64,000 nucleotides of DNA from Sweltsa coloradensis. Its lineage: Eukaryota; Arthropoda; Insecta; Plecoptera; Chloroperlidae. Below, one piece after another: positions 1 through 11,963 of the stretch. Position numbers and translations under genes: made by a program. Within the stretch, counting starts at the first letter, position 1. The number at the start of each line of letters is the position of its first letter. The stretch lies in contig JAMZAV010000105.1 in NCBI GenBank assembly GCA_024449915.1, positions 434,001-498,000 on the forward strand, given 5' to 3'. A model generated the notes under the pieces. The model was not told the origin of the DNA, made no database searches, and worked only from the letters and a program-made list of their open reading frames with translations.

Positions 1-17
1 AAATGCTAATACTATTT

Positions 18-73
18 GGGTGCTGGTCCAAAGTGTATGGCTCTAAAAGGACGTGGGTTTGAGTCCCGCATAT
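18..73 (+). repeat. tRNA-like fragment, probable SINE head
   Basis: A B-box-like motif (GGGTTTGAGTCCC, 55-67) sits in a T-arm that still pairs (GTGGG with CCCGC). The upstream D and anticodon arms are not convincing, so this is a tRNA-derived SINE head or a decayed tRNA and not a working tRNA gene. Low certainty. Confidence 0.3.
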
Positions 74-143
74 GGCATGGGTTTTTAATTATTGTCTTTC
101 ACCCACATCTATACTTTTTTAAGATTCATTTTTATGCAGTCTA

Positions 144-215
144 CACCTCCACCTATGGGCGCCGGGAGGGGGGGGGGGCAAGGGGGGCGCTTGCCCCCCC
201 TGGATTTCAGGAACA
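144..215. repeat. G/C-run inverted segment
   Basis: A run of about 13 G is followed by AGGGGGGCGCTTGCCCCCCCT, which folds back on itself. This looks like the end of a decayed DNA transposon or a low-complexity spot. The neighbouring bases 216-1627 show no gene I can recognise, only scattered TAGGCCTA words. Confidence 0.3.
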
Positions 216-1644
216 AACAAATTTTAACCAGCGATATGCGTTATTACATATAAATTAATGTATTTGTGAAACCGAAATTCAATTGAAAATTAATATTAAT
301 AATATGAAATTTAATTATTTGATCGGGCGGGGAGTGTTCCTAGTTTTATTTTTCTCTAAGTTATCAATTGGGGACATTTAGTTTTATCATACAGACTAGT
401 GACAATACTGTAGTCACTCACTATACGTTTACCAAGGGTTCTAGTCCAGCTTACACTGGACCTGTTTCATCTAGTCCTAGGCGTACTATATCAACAAAAC
501 TAAGCCGGCCTACTTCAGTCCAATTTCAAGCCGAACTCGTCACAACCTGCTAAACTATAACTATACTCATAACCTCCCCATCAAGTTGCAGTGAAGTGTT
601 TATCACGCTCGGCTGGCTCGCTTCAAGCGATCTAGACTCGTTGGTGGTTTTCTAGTTCCGAGTATCGACTGTACACAAATTATAAAATTTTGGTATCGTA
701 TTCAGCTCACTACTTTTTTCTAAAACCCACCAAACGCATTCTAAAAACCTGCTTTAAATGCCTCCACCTACATTTCAATGCTCCCATGTTGTACAACTTG
801 ACTATGAAGGTTCCTTACCTGATAAGATGATTTGCACTGGTTTAATGGAACATTGTGTTTCACTGGCACACACACCGTGCCAGTCATGACGTCACTCTCG
901 CGTATACGCACACTCGGGGTGTAAAACAAGTGCATATCAGTGGAAAAACTCCATAAGCTACCAAAGGCCGGGAACCTGCGGCTCTTGATTGTATCTAGTG
1001 TTGCTCCTTATTTCTGTACAGAAAGTCGTCACTAAAATCCGTAGTCGACCAATGTTTGAAATACATATTGCACATCAGCATTTCATCCGCTCTTTTTGTT
1101 TTTGTATTTTTCTGTTTGATGTTTACGTGTAGGCCTACCTGTGTTAAGAAGACCGACACACTGGACTTTTAAATTTCAACATTTATCACAGTTAAGCCAA
1201 ACCCCCTCAGTTTAGGAATAAACTATATCAAATGCATGTAGGCCTACACTACGTGATAATTGTTACAAATCAGTCTTGCTTTTTACTTACCAATAAAACA
1301 ATGTTGTTGCACCTTGATGGCAATGGTGATAAGATCATGCATCTCACACATGTTTATTGACATGGGTTCAACAGATCTACTCACCCTCACTATTACTTCT
1401 CACATAAAGATTGCATCTAAGGAATAAGTAGTGATGGTCAACATATAGAGGCAAATATTTCAACAAAATATGGAAAATAACACATCAGTAATGCAGAACC
1501 ACCATTGGTACTGCCAATGACCATTACCTTTCAATCAGTTAGTTTAATAGATGCTTTTATCGAAAACAAATCAAGAGCTACAGTCTTAAACTTTTGGAAT
1601 GACCCATATACTTGCAATAGTTTTGAATAGGGGTGTGCAAATAG

Positions 1645-2080
1645 CATACCTGCCAAGTTTTGAATTCCCAAATTCGTAAAAGTCCCCAAACAGACTTTTA
1701 AGGGGCAAACGAGGTGGCGCGGGCAACCGGGGGGTCTTTTTTTTACAATCTTGGTGCAATTTCGTGCGTTTTAGTGAGTTTTGGGGACACTTTAATCATT
1801 CTTTTTTTTCTCGGCATGTTCGATGGAGGGGGTAGGGCGGGCGGGCCGTGAGGGGAGGGGGTTGCACATACCAAGGAAGGCAAGAAACGGGAAATTTACA
1901 CGGCGCGCCAGTTTTCAATATAAAATAACGATTTTTTGTAAAAAAAAAAAAAAAAAAAAAAAAATTTGAAAATTTTTGAAAATTGAAAAATTCGTAAAAT
2001 TGACAGGGCAATCGTAAAATCGTAAATGACTACCGTTTTTCGTAAATTTTACGAATAATTCGTAAAACTTGGCAGGTATG
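1645..2080. mobile_element. MITE with CATACCTGCC termini, nested
   Basis: Inverted ends CATACCTGCCAAGTTTT are flanked by AAATAG on both sides (1639-1644, 2081-2086), a likely 6-base target duplication. It sits inside the left terminus of the larger element at 1628-3746, so it is the younger insertion. The middle contains G-rich segments and a poly-A run of about 24 bases (1939-1963). No coding capacity was seen. Confidence 0.7.
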
Positions 2081-2160
2081 AAATAGTGATTTTTCAATTC
2101 GAAGTACGAATATCAAAAAGTACACACAAAAAAGTCGAATATCGAAGTCGAATATCGAAT

Positions 2161-3091
2161 AATTGACGGCTCGAAATGGGCGGAGCTTAAAACGATCGAT
2201 AGGTCACGTGACTAGTATTGGGTATAAATCCTTATTTCGCAAGTTGGCGCCTGCTGAACGGCGCATCACTCATCACGCTCTAACTTTTATTCTATTCATT
2301 ATTTAGACAACACTTAAATGAATAATATTTAGCAAACATATCATTCCTTGTAATAGCGATTATTTCGATTTTTTGACCAAGTCGTTAGCTTGTTATAACA
2401 ATGTACGCATCACACAAGTGAAAATTATCAATGACTTAAGTTTTCTCATTAATTAATTTGACAAAAAACTACTGATCGGATTTCGACAAAGATTCTTTGT
2501 AAAAATGCATCAGACTGTTTAGACAAGAAATAAACAAACTTTCTAGATAGAAAGTGCACTGAACGAAAATTTACAGCATAGAGTAATATGCAGCGTGCAC
2601 TTTTTCACGGCTCATCCGCACGTCAAGAGTGCGTATTTTAGATAAAAACACATACCCTGCATATTACTCTATGCTGCAAAGTTTCGTTCAGTGCACTTTC
2701 TATCTAGAAAGTTAGTTTATTTCTTGTCTAAAAAGTCTGGTGCATATTTTTAAAGAGGTCTTGTCGAAATCCGATCAGTAGTTTTTTGTCAAATAAATTA
2801 TTGAGAAAACTTTAGTTATTGATAATTTTCACATGAATGATGCGTACATTGTTATAACAAGCTAACGACTGTGTCAAAAAAATCGAAATAATCACTATTA
2901 CAAAGAATGATATATTTGCTAAATATTATTCATTTAACTATTGTCCAAATAATGAATAGAATAAAAGTTAGAGCGTGATAAGTGTTGCGCCGTGAAGCAG
3001 GCGTCAACTTGCGAAATGAGGATTTATACCCACTAATTCCGCCATGTTGCCTCGTGACGTCAGGAGGCGGGTACAATTCAAGTCGTCAATT
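2161..3091. mobile_element. Foldback (long palindrome) element
   Basis: Two arms of about 380 bases (2211-2594 and 2657-3036) are inverted copies of each other with few differences, separated by about 62 bases. More diverged matching ends (AATTGACG at 2161, and its complement ending at 3091) extend the element outward. It is nested in the hAT-like element at 1628-3746. It has no open frame; transcription would give a long hairpin RNA. Confidence 0.75.
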
Positions 3092-3164
3092 GCCAAAACA
3101 ATGTAGATTAACATGCTGTACACATAAAAATCAATATTTAGTAATTTTCAACTTTAATTTTTGA

Positions 3165-3465
3165 TCTAGGTGGCCTAGGCCCTAATTCAGTAGATTAGGC
3201 CAATTTACCCTTACCCTTAGTCTAGGAGGGCCTAGCTAATAAGCTTAAGAAAGGTAGGCCTAGCTATTGCTAAGAATGGCCTGCCTAGGTCTAAGAACGG
3301 TTGGCCTAGGCCTCCATATGGACTTAGGGCTTGGTCCAGTAAGCAAGGACCTAGCTAGAGCCTGCCTAGGACAAGGCTTAAAAGTGGGGAGGGGGAGGAA
3401 TGGATATTTAAAGGCCTAAGTTGTATTAAGGGAACTTACAAATTAGGTAAGGGTAGGTCTATATC
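3165..3465. repeat. Cluster of TAGGCCTA / CCTAGG words
   Basis: About 300 bases in which the palindromes TAGGCCTA, CCTAGG and GGCCTAG recur every 15-40 bases. It lies between the foldback element and the right end of the hAT-like element. The word occurs all over the window but is densest here and at about 52.0-52.45, 29.3-29.7 and 40.3-40.4 kb. Confidence 0.5.
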
Positions 3466-4233
3466 GCGTTTGTGGAATGTACAATTCCCAAATAGCACTT
3501 TTCTTCTCCGTAGACTTGGAAGTGGACATGTCAGTTTCGGGCCCAAGGCCTGCTTCTTCTTCATCTGTGAGAACGAGAGCCCTTGTCGGGATCTAACATG
3601 GGCGTTTGCCCCTCAAAACACTTACGTTTCATATTTTTTATTTTATTTTTTTTTATTCGAATACTTACTATTCGAGTTTCGAATCGAATACGAACAGCAA
3701 ATTATTCGCGAAGACTTCGAAAATTTCGAATATTTGCACACCCCTAGTTTTGAAGTATCCTGGCCTAGGTTGTATGATATGGGATAGGATTAAGAAAATA
3801 ATTTACAGAACCGGAGTGGAATGTTATAGCAAATATACAATAATCTTTAATTGATGAACCCATCACAATACCTGATACATGCTTTCCTTCCCAATATGTG
3901 TGTATAGTCTTAAAACAGTTAAAAATACAAAATCATTCACTTTACAATAGAAATAAAAAAATTAGCTACATTTTTCAATAGGCAAAATTCAAGACATATA
4001 ATTTATACATATGTCTAACCTTTTTGGCAGTGTCCAGGAATCATAGTACAGGAATAACTTGATTAATATACTAAATGACAAGTTTTGATAAAAACTAGTA
4101 TTGGATGTGATGAAGAAATTATGTATGCATGTCAATTTGAACGTTTCCACAAAGTACAGAATCTGGTCTTTACCATCCAACGATTGCACTGAAATACAAA
4201 CTCCCAGTAAGTTACAACGAACTGTACAGTACG

Positions 4234-4884
4234 TTAAAGGGGCTAAAAACTCCAAAAATTATTTTTTACCACGTGATCTATAGCACAATACTACACTGAA
4301 ATGACCGTTTAAAAAATTATATCTTGTAACTGTGATTTAACACGAATTTTTTAATTTTTTTGATCCAGAAATTGGCGAAAATTGGTGTTTTGGAAAATTT
4401 CCTAAATCGGCTTTAACCTGCTTCTTTTTTGGTCCACATAGATACTAGAGCATAGTACCAATCTAAAATGCCCCTTTATAACATCGTGTCTTGAAACTGA
4501 GCCCAAATATACCCTCAAACACGCAAAAATATGCATTCCAAAATCACACCCCATCTTGGTAATCAGCATATTTTGACCGAACTACTTGCCCAAATTACAA
4601 AACAAAATATAGAGAATTTACAAAAAAGGCTGTCGAGTACGTCTATAATGGCCAATATTTTTTTGGATCAAAATCCTCCAAGGTCACGGGGCATAAAGAT
4701 CGTCCCCATGTTATTTCTTATGGGAGATTTTTGCCGATGGGACCTAGCTCGAAAAATGTCATGTTTGACAATTTTTTGGGAGGTCATGGTGGCCCCAATA
4801 ATTTTTCTGTTAGTTGCTAAATTCATTACTAGTTAGCCTGAATGAAATATATTTTTTGAGTTTAGCGGTTAAATACCCCTTTAA
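4234..4884. mobile_element. TTAA-flanked miniature element
   Basis: The segment begins TTAA-AGGGGCTAAA and ends with ACCCCT-TTAA, so TTAA flanks short inverted AGGGG ends. Insertion at TTAA is characteristic of piggyBac-type transposons, and this could be a non-autonomous member. The inverted ends are short (about 10 bases), so the family assignment is tentative. No real gene lies inside. Confidence 0.5.
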
Positions 4885-5736
4885 GTGCGTAGAATAAGAA
4901 AATACTTCAATGGTAATATTTCAATTAAGTATTCCTGTACAATATTCTCCCATTAAAATTACAATGTCCCTGGTATAGAGTAAGTAAATATATTTAAAAT
5001 ATGGTGGATGCTCACCTATAGAGAACAACAAGAGATCGGAGTGAATACACTAAATAAAGCTTATTCTCTCCCTTGCCCCCAAAACACCAACACTTATGAG
5101 CAGATTAGTATACACAAAACACAAGTATTAAAGCAGCCGCCTTGAGCACAGTCTTGAGTATATTACAATACATCTGACACATGGAGTTTTAGAATGTCCA
5201 TTGATTACCTCATACACGTTCATTAATTGACATTCATTAGTCCTTGCTTAAACCTGATAAATGCCATGTTTGTATTGAAACTTGTTACAAGTGGATAGTT
5301 GTACTACATGTGAACACAGTCTAGCCATAAATAGCTGCACATGCATTCGATAGCCAGTATTCACATGCTAATGATTGGCATATTTCACAAGTTTCTTTAC
5401 TACGATACCACCTTTAGTTGACTGCATGTAATCAGAGTGTATTCCAAGACTGTGTGCTTGAGTGAGAGAATTTTACGTTTTGAATTAATTGTATCCCACA
5501 CAAATATTTATTCTGATATGTAACAATTATAGGCTAAGCTGGCTTGGTAAAATCTTAGCAGTACTTTTAAGTACATGTAAATTGTAACTTGTCAATGTCA
5601 AGAACAGAGACAAGTCAACACCTGAAATAAACAGTTTGTTCCTGTTTGTTAGAATAGCATGGGGCAAGGGAGGATAGAATGCAATTGTTATGTAGGGCCC
5701 TTGAATTAACACAAATTAAAATACTATTATTGGTAG

Positions 5737-5997
5737 TAGTGATGACATTGGGTAGTAAATATTGGAGTCGGCTCCTGAGCCTAGGGAATTAAGTAGGGGT
5801 AGACTCCTCGATCGGAAATAGAGATACGGTAAAAGCGGTCGACTCTGACCAATGTTATAATTATGTCGCTGTGTTATAAACGCGAGAAGCAGACTGCACT
5901 ACGAGCGGCATCAAAGTCCAACTTCCAACAGGCCGCCAATATCTGATACAGAAACCCACTTTTGAAGGAGTCAGATAAGTACCCGATGTCATCACTA
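5737..5997. mobile_element. Short hAT-like MITE, 261 bases
   Basis: Ends TAGTGATGACATTGGGTA and TACCCGATGTCATCACTA are flanked by the exact 8-base duplication ATTGGTAG (5729-5736, 5998-6005). The ends closely match those of the 874-base element at 48442-49315 (TAGGGATGACATCGGGTA), so this is a short relative. The interior has GGAGTC/GACTCC words. Confidence 0.8.
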
Positions 5998-6005
5998 ATT
6001 GGTAG

Positions 6006-8875
6006 CAAGATACACTTGGTTGATGCAAACTAAAAAATAAAAGTTGCTGCCTAATGTATATAAAGCTTCCTTGATTTTCCTTGTATTGAAATACTGGCTC
6101 AAAGTATTTATTAGAATGGTACTGGTTGAGTTTTTAAAAAGGTTCTCTTTAGAGCAATCCCTTTTACCTTAAATCTAGAAACATAAAATATGATATAAAA
6201 TCTTTGGTGCTCAATAAATAATATAAATAACATGACAACAATCTCAAAAACAAATTGGCTTTTATAGGCCTATATGGTAGTTACAATGAACCTAAGAGAA
6301 AATGTGTGCTAGATATCATACTATGATTAAAACCGGTGAATGTTAAAGTATAAAAATACATAATGTGATGTTATTTTTAGTGCAACAATGTGGAATGACA
6401 TCAGAGGTATAGAAATGTACCAAATGTTATACTGTACAAACTTGCACATTAATTGGATATCTACAAAAAAAATAACATAAATAGACCCTTCTATATTATA
6501 CTATTTAGAATATATTTGGCATTGACAATGTTGACAATAGATCTGTGCTATGTGCCTCGGTGTATTAGAGAGCATGTCTCCCTACCACATCCCCCCCCCC
6601 CCCCCAATCCCCACCAGAGCGAACTGTATTAACAGAATATTAGTATGTAGGCTAACTACACAACATATAATTCGATTTTTTAAATCCTACTGTTAAAAAA
6701 CTCTCCTAAGTTTGGGCTGGGACTCCTCCCCACTACTGGTCCCCGTCACACTGACACTCCCCCACTACTCACGAAACCTAATCATTGAGATCATTCATTG
6801 CATCTTATCAATTGTGGAAATGTAACCAGCCGTATGAGCATCTTCTGCCGACCACACGAACTGAAGACCGGGAGTGTCAGCTATATGAGAAGCTACACTG
6901 TCCTTGGCCTTGTCTCCCAAACAGTTTCAAGTGACCTCACTTGTTTTCTAGCAACGGATTCTTATTGTAATTATCGACTAATAACATTCATTAGATGGGA
7001 AACTGGATGATGACATTCTTGTTAACATCTAACTAGACAAGAGTATCTACAAGAACATGGAAACAGGGACTAGGCAATCGACATTTACATCGTATTAATC
7101 CAACCATATCGTAACTGAAAGAATAGTTTCATCCATCACCATTTGAAATAAATGCTTAATTCAAATGGTTTTCAATTACTTCCCAGCTAGTGGTATGTTT
7201 ATCTAGCTACATTACAACTCTCTTTGAGCCCATTGAATACATCGATAAATGCACACATTTCCTCATTGAATTGCAATTTGTCCTGAGCAAATGCCGAGAT
7301 TGCACGAAAAGTCTATAATATAAAATTTGTAACTAAATTAACAATGACGACTTGTGACGACTACCTGCTTAACTAAATTAAGACGGTTTAATTTGAATGA
7401 CACATATATTAAACACTTGACGTGTTTCTAAGCGTTTGATATTAAGGTGGGTAAATTGTTTGGTGTTCCATTACATATTGTCGGTGAAAACGCCCCTAAG
7501 TTGCGTAATCACACTCCTTAACAACACTCCAAGCGATGTCAAACGGTTGGCCATCAAACTATATACCGGGTAACCATTTAGTGGAATGTATTGTATCCTT
7601 GGATCTGACTTAGGTTCTCACCTAGACGCTCAGTCTACATAAACTGAGCAGAAAGCTTGTTAGCTTGTTTACTACCGTAGTAAACCCATTTTAATCAATG
7701 CTAGTTATCAGCTAGTATGGAATTAATCATCCGGAAATCAATCAGCATGGTTGAACCTGTGTAGTCTGGCAATTTCTATTGGATTTTATGAACTACTTTC
7801 TAGAAATATTTCTGGTAATCAAGCAGTTTTGAACAGCTATTTCCTAGAAATCAACCATTTGATTTGGCAATCGGATCCTTTGATAATAAACTGGTTTAAC
7901 ACTAAAATGATATGTGTTTCTATTATTGGCCAGTCAGAGGAGATAAGATTCTGATTAAATTGGCTTTACTGTGGCTTATTAATCAAAATAGATTACCCTA
8001 AAACGTAAGTCGTTTCCAACAAAGAACACTTATTACTTAAACCTCAAACTTTTGTTCGATACATCGAAGTAGCCACGTTGGTTTAAAGAGAGACATAGAG
8101 GCCCATACACACACAGACACACACATATTCACACACATTTTCAGACGCACAACAAATAACTCTTAATGGATAAGCGAGATTCTGAATATTGACAAATTTG
8201 AGTATGATTAAAAACACCTCAAAATGACGAACAACAATGTATTAAACGGTAACTAAACCTGTAACAGGGGGTTAAATGCAGGTAAAGGTGGAACGTTGTC
8301 CTAAAACAATCGCAGAGCCACCAGTTATTACCATTTCAGCCTTAAGTAAGCTTGTTAAGACCTGTTTTACCAGCCTTGCTTTATTACAGGCTGCTAAAAA
8401 AGTGACTGTGTAAATCTTTAATAAAAGACAACAACCTGCCAGTATGTAATGTATGTGGAACTAAATGAGAACAAAATATATTTTAAGCTTAGATTTTGTT
8501 TTAACGACATGAGCTACGAGCTACAACGGGATAAATGAAAATTGGAAATGAAAATAATGCAGAAACTTTTGGTTCAAAAAATAAACATCAACTACAGACT
8601 ACAGTCCTGTAAGTGGCCTTTTCTTTTTCTGGCTTCGTATCCTTTGAAAACCTAATATAGCTTATTTCCGTAGGCCGAATAAACTGGATACTCTTCAGGC
8701 CACGACTCAAACCGTACAATATTACAATATTAGGCTGAATGAACTGCCAATGACTTTGGTAAAACTCATTTCAATCCATCTTATATAAAATGGTAAGATT
8801 TGAAATGTATGGATCAACACACACATGTAGATGTTTCTCCTCTAAAAGATGGAGAAAGTTGCAGTTCTTTAAAAC
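6006..8875. other. Intergenic stretch without recognisable gene
   Basis: Ordinary AT-rich sequence. It holds a run of about 15 C (6591-6605) and an imperfect CA-rich tract (8106-8140). No long open frame, splice-consistent exon or RNA gene was recognised on either strand. Confidence 0.5.
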
Positions 8876-9972
8876 TAAGGTTGCCCATCGATGTAAAATG
8901 CCAACATCGACATCGAATAAAAAAAATCGATGTCAAATCGTGATTTCAACATTTTCCCAACATAGACATTGAAACAAGAAAAATCGACATTGAAATTCGA
9001 AAAATTCGCCTTCGTAGCTGAAATATTAGGCCTGCGTTCATTCAGTACGAAATAATACCTCTGACAAGTCAAATAAAAAACGGAGAACGCTAAGTATCAA
9101 CTAAGTAAGTTGCTCGTGATGCAGGCCGGCCGGCAAGACCTGCCAACACGTGATCGGGCACAACTGGGCTGTCCCACTGGAGTGAGGCAAGTACTACACG
9201 ACTATCTCCCTCTCTCTTGCCGCAGCCAAGTTTCATCAGCACTCTCTCACACGTGCTTGCAGGCAATAGCTGATATGGTACCTAGTTTCGTGTTGTTACG
9301 GACAGGAGACACTCAAGGTCAACAAGATAACGAGTAAAAACACAAGATTACTTTACCAAATAGTGAAGTGGTAGGCCTACATGTTAAGAACGAAATAATA
9401 TCAGTTTATTTTACATAGACCTGTTTTATTACGAAAGTAATAACATAATAATAAGCTAACTCCAGATTGCAACGGATATTACACATGACTGAAGAGCACA
9501 CGTCAACTCAATCTCGGACTGCAACACGAGTGGAATAAAACCAACCTCGCATACGCATTGCAGCCAACCCTTTCAGTGTCAATCCTTTGACCAACCTTTC
9601 TCGACGGCACTCGTATAGGTTGCCGATCCCGAGCGCTGGTGATGCTGGGAGGGGGGCTTAGCCGCCGGCCAGCCAGTACAGACGAGGCGACATTAGACAC
9701 GTCAAGTGGGCGCGCGCTGTCATTGAAAACTCGCGAAAAAAAACTTGTGAAAAATGGTTAAGACGAAATTGACACTTTTTTATAATTTTTTATTTATGTA
9801 TTTCACATTATTTAAATTTTTAAACTTGAAATTGTCAATTTTGTAATTTTGCCAAAAATACAATATATCTATTTTAAAAAAATGATTTGATGTTTTAAAT
9901 AAAAAAATCGATGTCAAAATTTGCTTTAATATTGATTATTAATCGATTAATCGATGTCGTTGGGCATCCTTA
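8876..9972. mobile_element. hAT-like element with ATCGATGTC subterminal words
   Basis: Ends TAAGGTTGCCCATCGATG (left) and its near-complement ending GGGCATCCTTA (right). Both flanks carry repeats of CATCGA/ATCGATGTC. The flanking 8-mers TTTAAAAC and TTTTAAAT match at 6 of 8 positions, which would fit an old target duplication. The interior (about 9110-9720) is more GC-rich and codes for nothing I recognise. Confidence 0.6.
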
Positions 9973-11372
9973 TTTTAAATCCACCAAGAAGATTCTACCA
10001 ACCGACCAATCAATTTGTTTTTCCTTATGCCTGGCACGAGGACTAGAATTCTTAAAGCTATAACAACATTGGAACACTGCCTTTATGTTGTTAGAATCTA
10101 CGCAGTACCAGGATAGGTTAGCCGTATCATTTACCAACAAATCCTAATTACAGTTGCAAGGCAGTCATTGGCACAACATTAGAAACTGCACCTCTTCAAA
10201 TGCATTCCTACTTAGGCCTAATCTTCATGCTGAATGGAAGGGCTTTTGACAACCTACAACACAGGCCGAACTTTTAGGTGTATTATAGAAATAGAAGGGG
10301 CCAAATGGCTAGTTAATGCTTAAGAAGGGGTATGGATAGGGAACCCAACAGCTTACCTGGTCGCTGACTGTGGAGATCTTGTAGAATGATAGATACAAAC
10401 AAACAGAGAGGTAAAATCTTTGCACTCATTGAGCAAACAAGACCCTGTTTGGCCAAAACCGTTTCAACATATATTTCGTATTATATCTATTTTTAAGTAT
10501 CTATCGTTCTGCTGGATCTCCCCAGTCAGTGGCCATATTGTTGGGTTTCTTATCCATACCCCTCTCCAAGCACAGGCCTAACTCAGTAAAGCAAAATACT
10601 TTGCTTAACTACATGGCAAACCCAGTGTTGCATTCACGTTTCAATGTCGGTTTAGTAGCGAAGTCAAGTCGGCAACGTTACTGGTGATGGAGCCTAGGCC
10701 TGTGCATCACATATTTATGAAAATACTTATCCCTGGAGAAAGCTGATAGAAATTGCATGGCCCAACTAATGAAAACAATTAGTCCAATATGCCAACAAAA
10801 CATTTGTAAAACACGCCTGCCACTTACACCAGTGTAATTATGGTATTCTCCTACCCTAAAATAATGCCAAGACTTGGTTATTAAGCAAGTTAAGGCCCAC
10901 AGCTTGCAAATCAAAGGCCCATGAAACGATAAAGAGGACTTTTGGGGTATTATTGTACCATCAGCCGGAATATAATAAGTTCCAGAAGCAAACAATAAAC
11001 ACCACTCGTTGGCCAAGAAGAGGGTATGAGATTTATGCTGAAAATTACAATAACAATGAAAGTTGTCATTCAACTATAGATAGAGATCAAATACGTTCCA
11101 AAAAAGCTTTTTCCTTTTGGCAGATTCCACCAAAAGAAGAATAAGTTGAGGAGGTAACTTAGCCAAGACACGTCCCTAGAAGACTGTTATGGATAGAAGT
11201 AGTACTTGCCTCCAGCTGATTTTTCTCATCTGTTAAACTCATCAAAATAAGATTGAAAGTTGGCATAATAATTAACAATGAAAAAGATCTCAGTAATTAC
11301 TTGGAAAAATAATGACAATTCAGTGTTAATATTATGTACCTAAGCTAACGACGATTAAGCAGTCAGCTGATG
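9973..11372. other. Intergenic stretch before the RhoGAP gene 3' end
   Basis: No gene recognised. The open frames here are short, overlap on both strands and resemble nothing I know. Confidence 0.45.
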
Positions 11373-11378
11373 TTTATT
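11373..11378 (-). terminator. Candidate polyadenylation signal of the RhoGAP gene
   Basis: AATAAA on the minus strand, about 280 bases downstream of the stop codon at 11656. It is a reasonable 3' end for the RhoGAP transcript, but the hexamer is common in such AT-rich DNA and no transcript evidence is available. Confidence 0.35.
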
Positions 11379-11655
11379 TTCCACAATCAGCAAACTGTAG
11401 TTCCAATGAAGGATGACAAGCGCATCATGCTGTTTGGAGTGCATTAAGTCATTTAGTGTGGGACTATTGACCATCAGCATTACAATTAGTACCACGTTTG
11501 TATTATACAATCGCAAACTACTGCATTTAAATAGGTGGTAAATTATTTGTTTGCAAATACGAATTCGAAAAAGGCCGGCCCAAATTTGGGTTAACGAATG
11601 TAAAACACCTTAATACACATTTCTTTAAATTCCCGTTAGTTTGACTCACCTTAAT

Positions 11656-11963
11656 TTAGATTCTTGGCTTGTACGTAAGGGTCACATGAAATGTTTGAAC
11701 ATCCATTTCCGTACAATCTTGTTCGGTCACGTTTCCCTCTACAGAGGCCTGTTTTTGTAGAGGGTTTTGTGACGTAGATTTAAGCTGTGTTGTATTTTGG
11801 ACCGTTGATTTTGGAGGGGTTTGGATTTGCTGTGCCGACTTTGCACCATTTTCCTTGTTCTTGCGTCGGCTGGAAGAGCGATGCACGTGATCGCGACGAC
11901 TCGAAGACCGCCGGAAGCTGGGGCGCTTGACAGACTCGGCACTTGCGCTTAGACCAGCGCCCA
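11656..11963 (-). CDS. RhoGAP gene, last coding exon (stop codon)
   Basis: Acceptor TTTTAG|TGGGCG, phase 1 in. It encodes a basic Arg/Ser tail (RPSFRRSSSRRDHVHRSSSR) and ends YKPRI-stop at 11656. The tail is low-complexity; it could be a phosphorylation- or membrane-regulated region, but that is inference. Confidence 0.8.

Larger units (their letters stand above)
1628..3746. mobile_element. hAT-like non-autonomous element with nested insertions
   Basis: Terminal inverted repeats TAGGGGTGTGCAAATA (left) and TATTTGCACACCCCTA (right) are flanked by an exact 8-base duplication, GTTTTGAA (1620-1627 and 3747-3754). Subterminal regions on both sides are full of TTCGAATA-type words. An 8-base duplication and a (C/T)AGGG-type end are typical of hAT transposons. 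There is no transposase. Two other elements lie inside it (1645-2080 and 2161-3091), which explains its size. Confidence 0.8.
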
